Shown here in pieces: positions 31,489 through 35,408 of a stretch of DNA of 35,408 nucleotides. Origin of the DNA: Prevotellaceae bacterium UBA6398 (lineage in GTDB: Bacteria; Bacteroidota; Bacteroidia; Bacteroidales; Bacteroidaceae); assembly GCA_002437495.1 (NCBI GenBank), contig DJQA01000013.1:1-35408 (forward strand), read 5' to 3'. Each line of letters begins with the position of its first letter. The first letter of the stretch is position 1. Below the pieces are notes generated by a model that worked only from the letters and a program-made list of their open reading frames with translations, had not been told where the DNA came from and ran no database searches. Made by a program: the position numbers and the translations under genes.

Positions 31489-31519
31489 TTTGTAGTACAA
31501 ATAATTTGGAGTAAATTTG
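31489..31519 (+). promoter_or_regulatory. Consensus promoter of the PCMD operon
   Basis: TTTG (31489-31492) and TAAATTTG (31512-31519) are 19 bp apart and match both Bacteroides boxes exactly. The start of transcription is predicted near 31526, giving an approximately 18-nt leader for the ATG at 31544. It is the best promoter match in the window. Confidence 0.75.
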
Positions 31520-31543
31520 CCGACCAATAGCAGTGCCATCGAC

Positions 31544-32698
31544 ATGAAACAAATCTTATTGAAAATTGCGGCAGCGGGCGTGTTGTGCGTTTCGTTATTG
31601 TCTTCGTGCTTCAAGGATGAAGCCCCAAATGCCGAGTGCGACATTACTCGGGCTTACATGCGAACAAACAATTATGCAGACATGTTTTTCAACAGTTCCG
31701 ACACGCTTGTCGAAGTAATGTCCACCGACAGCATTATAACTTTCAACGTAAGGAAAAACGCCGACATAAGTGCTCTTGCCCCCGAATTTGTGCTCACGCC
31801 CGGCGCTACAATCAGTCCCGCAAGCGGAACGGTGCAGAATTTCGAAAACGGAGGAGTTGCCTATACCGTTACCTCGGAAGACAAGTCTTGGAAAAGACTC
31901 TATATGGTGCATTTCAATCATGTGGTAAAAACCGTGGGCGACACCGCGTACCTTGATTTCGAACACTACTCCCTAAACTCGGGCGGTAAATACTATGTGT
32001 GGCAAAGACTTGCCGATGACGGTACTCTGAAAAGCGACTGGGCTTCGGGCAACGCGGGATTCTTTCTAAGCATGGACAAGGCAAAGCCGGAGGAATACCC
32101 AACAGTTCCGATTGCCAACGGTTATGACGGCAGCGCCGTGCAGCTCACCACTCGCAGCACCGGACCTTTTGGCGTTTGGACCAATAAAAGACTTGCCGCC
32201 GGGAATTTGTTCTTTGGCACTTTTGCGCTCGACGCTGCGCTTGTGAACCCCATGAAAGCCACAAACTTCGGCATAGTGTACGACAGCAAGCCTTTGAAAG
32301 TTACGGGATATTATAAGTATGCCCCAGGTAAGGATTATCAAGACCGTAATGGCAAAATTCTTAAAAACATTACCGATAGCGCGGCGGTTTATGCGGTGTT
32401 TTATCGAAACCACGATGCTGCGGGCAATCCTGTAACGCTTTACGGCGACAACGTTAAGACAAGCGAGCAGATAGTGGCTATTGCCGAGCTGGAATATGTA
32501 GCTCCGAAAAACGAGTGGACACCGTTTGAGATGGAGTTCGAGTATTCTGCAGACATTGACATGGAACTTCTTGAAAATCGTGGCTACAACCTTACCCTTG
32601 TATTTTCGTCAAGTAAGAAAGGCGACTTGTTTTGCGGCGCCATAGGCAGCACGCTGTGCATAGACAAAGTAAGGGTGATAAGCACCAAAGAGAAATAA
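31544..32698 (+). CDS. PCMD-domain lipoprotein
   Basis: A 384-aa lipoprotein starting at MKQILLK (31544), with lipobox LSSC (C22). A short beta-sandwich/Ig-like segment (about 45-120, FVLTPGATISPASGTVQNF) precedes a PCMD (putative carbohydrate metabolism) domain (about 135-380, with LDFEHYSLNSGGKYY, ATNFGIVYDSKPLKVTGYYKY and GSTLCIDKVRV). PCMD domains are beta-jelly-roll-like and probably bind glycans. It is the first gene of a three-gene operon with a 5-bp gap to the barrel gene. I infer surface or periplasmic glycan binding. Confidence 0.85.
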   Translation: MKQILLKIAAAGVLCVSLLSSCFKDEAPNAECDITRAYMRTNNYADMFFNSSDTLVEVMSTDSIITFNVRKNADISALAPEFVLTPGATISPASGTVQNFENGGVAYTVTSEDKSWKRLYMVHFNHVVKTVGDTAYLDFEHYSLNSGGKYYVWQRLADDGTLKSDWASGNAGFFLSMDKAKPEEYPTVPIANGYDGSAVQLTTRSTGPFGVWTNKRLAAGNLFFGTFALDAALVNPMKATNFGIVYDSKPLKVTGYYKYAPGKDYQDRNGKILKNITDSAAVYAVFYRNHDAAGNPVTLYGDNVKTSEQIVAIAELEYVAPKNEWTPFEMEFEYSADIDMELLENRGYNLTLVFSSSKKGDLFCGAIGSTLCIDKVRVISTKEK

Positions 32699-32703
32699 AA
32701 CCG

Positions 32704-33453
32704 ATGAAAAAGACAATAATACTTACAGTCCTTGCGACTTTGGCGTTTACTGTCGCTCCGGCAAAAAAGATATTCGAAGACCTTGCCTACAACCTAAGAG
32801 TGGGATATTCAATTGGCGGCACAGCTCCGATTGACATGCCCGCCTCAATACGCAAACTCAATAAATACACGCTCACCAACAACCTGCAGCTCGGAATTGA
32901 CGCACGCCGCAAGTTCAACGACCGTTGGGGCGCGCTCGTTGGTTTGCATTTTGAAAACAAGGGCATGGACGAGGACGCGCAGGTTAAGAACTACCACATG
33001 AAGATTGTACGCGGCGGACAGTCTCTTGAAGGGCGTTTCACCGGCGATGTAAGGACAAATGTAGCCGAGTGGATGTTCACCGTACCGGTTATGGCAACGT
33101 ATTCCGTGGGAGAGGTGATTTTGAAAGCCGGTCCGTATTTCTCTTACGTGCATTCGCGCACGTTCAACGGTGATGCCCACAACGGCTACCTGCGTGTGGG
33201 AGACCCCACGGGGGCCAAGGTGATAATCGGCGACCAACCCGACACGCGCGGGCATTACGACTTTTCGCACAATATGCGCCACTTTCAGTGGGGGCTGGAC
33301 GTGGGAGCCGATTGGTATTTCCACAAGAAAACAGGCATTTATGCCGACATAAGTTGGGGCTTGAACGGAATACACAAAAGCAGCTTCAAGACAATCGAGC
33401 AGACGCTTTACCCCATTTTCGGGACAATAGGGATTATTTACAAACTTAAATAA
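32704..33453 (+). CDS. Outer membrane beta-barrel protein
   Basis: A 249-aa protein with a signal peptide (about 1-19, MKKTIILTVLATLAFTVAPA) and a series of amphipathic strands ending in YPIFGTIGIIYKLK, typical of small PorT/OmpW-like 'porin family' barrels of Bacteroidetes. Aromatic girdles are seen in LRVGYSIGGTAPIDMP, ALVGLHFENKGM and WYFHKKTGIYADISWGL. The ATG at 32704 lies 5 bp after the PCMD stop. It probably provides the membrane anchor or channel for the two flanking secreted PCMD proteins, which is inference from the operon. Confidence 0.82.
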   Translation: MKKTIILTVLATLAFTVAPAKKIFEDLAYNLRVGYSIGGTAPIDMPASIRKLNKYTLTNNLQLGIDARRKFNDRWGALVGLHFENKGMDEDAQVKNYHMKIVRGGQSLEGRFTGDVRTNVAEWMFTVPVMATYSVGEVILKAGPYFSYVHSRTFNGDAHNGYLRVGDPTGAKVIIGDQPDTRGHYDFSHNMRHFQWGLDVGADWYFHKKTGIYADISWGLNGIHKSSFKTIEQTLYPIFGTIGIIYKLK

Positions 33454-33465
33454 GAGAAAGACTGT

Positions 33466-35055
33466 ATGAAGAAAATCTTTACTATTCTCGCGCTCGCCAT
33501 GGGCGCAATCACCGTTTCGGCCGAGGACTTCACCGATGTGCTCACCGTGGATGTGAACGGCGCGGTATCGGAGCAAAAGGCCACAATAAGCCTTAACAAG
33601 GGAGAAAACGGCAAATATGTCTTCAGCCTGAAGAACTTTGTCCTCCGGGCCGGGGGAAGCTCCTTGGGTGTGGGTACTATAGAACTTAGCAACGTTGACA
33701 CCGTTTCCGGAAACAACGGTGTCCTCACGCTCACAACAAAGCAGAGCGTGAAGATCAAGGAGGGCGATGATCCGAGTGTGGGAATGTGGCTCGCCACAAC
33801 GCTGCTGAAAGACGTGGACGTGCCTGTTGAACTCGTTGCCGAAAAACGCGGCAGCGCGCTTTATGCCGTAATAGACATCAATATGGCTATGATGCAGCAG
33901 GTAATAAAGGTTACTTTCGGCAACGGCGGATATCAGATTCCCAACTCGGGGTTCGAGAACTTCCACAAATACACTGTGAAGATGGGCGGTGCGCCCGCCC
34001 CAAGAGATTTCGATGTTTACGAGGCAACCTCGTGGCATTCGTTTGCCACGTCAACCGGCTCTCTGGCAGAAGCGGCAAACGCCTTTGCCAGCCATCCTTT
34101 CACACATAAGTCCGACATAACACGCCCCGGTTCGGCGGGCAGCAGCAGTTTGCTGATAACTTCCGCGTCGGCTCTGGGAATAACAGCAAACGGAACGGTT
34201 ACCACAGGGCGCATGAATGCGGGGGACTTTGATGCCGCCAGCACAAAGAACCACGCCCACTTAGATATGAGCCTTGATGAAAAAGACGGCAACGGCGATC
34301 CTTTCTATGCCGTAATGAACGGCCGTCCCGACTCAATTGCAATTTGGGTGAAGTTCAAGCAGGGCGAGGCTCAAAAGGATTATCCTTACGCCACAGTAAG
34401 CGCGGCAATAACAAACGGCACGTACTATCAGGACCCGCAGGAAGAGAACAAGGTTTACACCAACGTGCTTGCTAAGGCAAAGAACGCAAAAATAGAAAGC
34501 AACGACTTTGCATGGCAGCGCATTGTTATCCCCTTTGAATATGTGAACGACACCGTGGGCGGCAAGGCAATACTCGTTACCATATCCACAAACGCCGATG
34601 CAGGCAAGGGAACGGTGAATGACACCTTGTACGTTGACGATGCGCAGCTTGTTTACAACGCATCGCTGGCTTCTGCAAAGGTAAAAGATATTGCGGTAAA
34701 ATTAGAGGACGGAGTAACCGAATACACCGTAAACGGAATTTCCGGCATAACGGCAGACGATGTTAAAGTGGTGTCTGACGGAAAGGGCGCGAAGATTGAA
34801 AAAACACTCACAAACGAGGGCGGCAATGCTGTTGTAAGCGTTAAGGTAACCTCAAACGACCTCAAAACCGTTAATGTTTACACATTCACTATGCCGGGGG
34901 CCCTTGTGGGCGTTGACAGCGCAAAGGCCGATGCCAACGACAAGGTTAAGGCTGTTTACGACACGCTCGGTCGCAAAGTCAATGCCACAAGGCGCGGCGA
35001 AACTTACATTATAGTTTATAAAAGCGGAAAAACCGAGAAGGTGATTTGCCGATAA
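33466..35055 (+). CDS. Calycin-like plus PCMD domain secreted protein
   Basis: A 529-aa protein with a type I signal peptide (about 1-19, ending VSA-E). An N-terminal calycin-like (lipocalin-type beta-barrel) domain lies at about 20-150 (FTDVLTVDVNG, KYVFSLKNFVLRAG, LGVGTIELSNVD). A PCMD-type domain starts at IPNSGFENFH (158-167) and runs to about 395 (DTLYVDDAQLVYN). The C-terminal part (about 400-529) has an Ig-like segment and ends VYDTLGRKVNATRRGETYIIVYKSGKTEKVICR-like, resembling a sorting tail. It closes the three-gene operon, 12 bp after the barrel gene. The combination of two binding-type domains suggests capture of a small ligand or glycan. Confidence 0.82.
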   Translation: MKKIFTILALAMGAITVSAEDFTDVLTVDVNGAVSEQKATISLNKGENGKYVFSLKNFVLRAGGSSLGVGTIELSNVDTVSGNNGVLTLTTKQSVKIKEGDDPSVGMWLATTLLKDVDVPVELVAEKRGSALYAVIDINMAMMQQVIKVTFGNGGYQIPNSGFENFHKYTVKMGGAPAPRDFDVYEATSWHSFATSTGSLAEAANAFASHPFTHKSDITRPGSAGSSSLLITSASALGITANGTVTTGRMNAGDFDAASTKNHAHLDMSLDEKDGNGDPFYAVMNGRPDSIAIWVKFKQGEAQKDYPYATVSAAITNGTYYQDPQEENKVYTNVLAKAKNAKIESNDFAWQRIVIPFEYVNDTVGGKAILVTISTNADAGKGTVNDTLYVDDAQLVYNASLASAKVKDIAVKLEDGVTEYTVNGISGITADDVKVVSDGKGAKIEKTLTNEGGNAVVSVKVTSNDLKTVNVYTFTMPGALVGVDSAKADANDKVKAVYDTLGRKVNATRRGETYIIVYKSGKTEKVICR

Positions 35056-35075
35056 AATAAACGGTAATCCTGACA

Positions 35076-35122
35076 ACGGGTCATGCAGTGGCGGTTTCCC
35101 GCCGGGCATGACCCGTATTTTT
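35076..35122 (+). terminator. Strong terminator of the PCMD operon
   Basis: ACGGGTCATGC (35076-35086) pairs perfectly with GCATGACCCGT (35106-35116), an inner GGCGG/CCGCC stem strengthens it, and ATTTTTTG follows. Confidence 0.85.
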
Positions 35123-35220
35123 TGCTCCGGCAGAGACGCGGTTCGAACGGTGGCGTGCATGGCATATTCAATGCGCCATGTGATTGCACAACAAGCAATT
35201 AATCATAAAAAAGCATCGCC

Positions 35221-35329
35221 GTAGGGTCGTATGGCATACGCCCGAATTGCGCGGAATTGCATTTACGCAACAACACATCGCGTTGCAGCCCATGCGCCGG
35301 GGTACAGGGCGTATGCCATACGCCCCTAC
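35221..35329. repeat. MITE-like element with 23-bp inverted ends
   Basis: Positions 35221-35243 and 35307-35329 are reverse complements at 22 of 23 bases. Each end is itself a palindrome of the GGGCGTATGCCATACGCCC type, and the outermost bases are GTAGGG and CCCTAC. About 63 bp of non-coding sequence separate them. The size and ends fit a non-autonomous miniature or REP-like element. No transposase is present in the window. Confidence 0.75.
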
Positions 35330-35408
35330 AAACCACAGATTATGCAATTTGGTATGGCGGTTTGCCGTATGGCTCATGCGGCGGCGTAAAGTCAATAAAT
35401 TGCACCGC

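Larger units (their letters stand above)
35056..35408. other. Gene-free right edge: terminator and MITE-like repeat
   Basis: No gene is visible in the last 353 bases. They hold the terminator of the PCMD operon (35076-35122) and a compact inverted-repeat element (35221-35329). The remaining sequence to the edge is unremarkable. Confidence 0.6.

Noticed and set aside
32845..34038. 397-aa open frame on the minus strand
   Set aside because: It runs antisense across the OM barrel and calycin/PCMD genes, both with signal peptides and family features. No motif supports it.
35138..35160. GGTTCGAAC reminiscent of a tRNA T-loop
   Set aside because: The flanking bases do not form a T-arm or acceptor stem and no anticodon arm lies at the correct distance.

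Overview
The window looks like a chromosomal segment of a gut-type Bacteroidales bacterium (Muribaculaceae/Prevotellaceae-like; the genus cannot be fixed from sequence alone). The evidence is: promoters of the Bacteroides sigma-AB type (TTTG, 19-20 bp, TAnnTTTG) with no Shine-Dalgarno sequences; many secreted proteins with T9SS-like C-terminal tails; PCMD, calycin-like and fasciclin lipoproteins; a sigma/anti-sigma/TonB-type receptor cassette; and a small DUF2795 protein beginning MYWTLELASKLED, a start I associate with Bacteroidetes.

Layout. 1-417: hairpins and a promoter. 418-3192: a two-gene operon for a small secreted tail protein and a DUF5722 glycosidase-like protein. 4142-7732: a modular 1196-aa secreted adhesin-like protein. 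7874-9259 (-): AmtB. 9926-10720: CPBP membrane protease. 10844-15486: leuS, a YitT-family protein and a fucosyltransferase-like protein, tightly packed. 15639-16610 (-): a DUF2795 protein and a degenerate methyltransferase-like protein. 16611-17300: no protein gene, but two candidate small RNAs, each with its own promoter and intrinsic terminator. 17301-18920: GH20 hexosaminidase. 19049-22748 (-): ECF sigma factor, short anti-sigma factor and outer-membrane receptor. 23186-27402 (-): P-type ATPase homologue, HAD hydrolase and RibF. 27544-29565 (-): FAS1 lipoprotein. 30369-31319: CysK. 31544-35055: PCMD lipoprotein, OM barrel and calycin/PCMD protein.

The most unusual observations are two. First, five intergenic arrays share an exact 21-bp period, built from a palindromic core (TAYRTCSGAYRTA) plus a T-rich 8-bp spacer, with apparent in-place inversion of single cores. 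Second, the 878-aa PMCA-type P-type ATPase has an intact reading frame but has lost the phosphorylated aspartate (DKTGT reads GISDF), the TGES loop (GGKT), the M4 glutamate (PKGLP) and the hinge TGDGxND (TGNSIND). It looks like a full-length pseudo-ATPase, and it is the first gene of a tight group with a HAD phosphatase and RibF.

All family assignments come from motif recognition without database searches. Transcription features are pattern matches.
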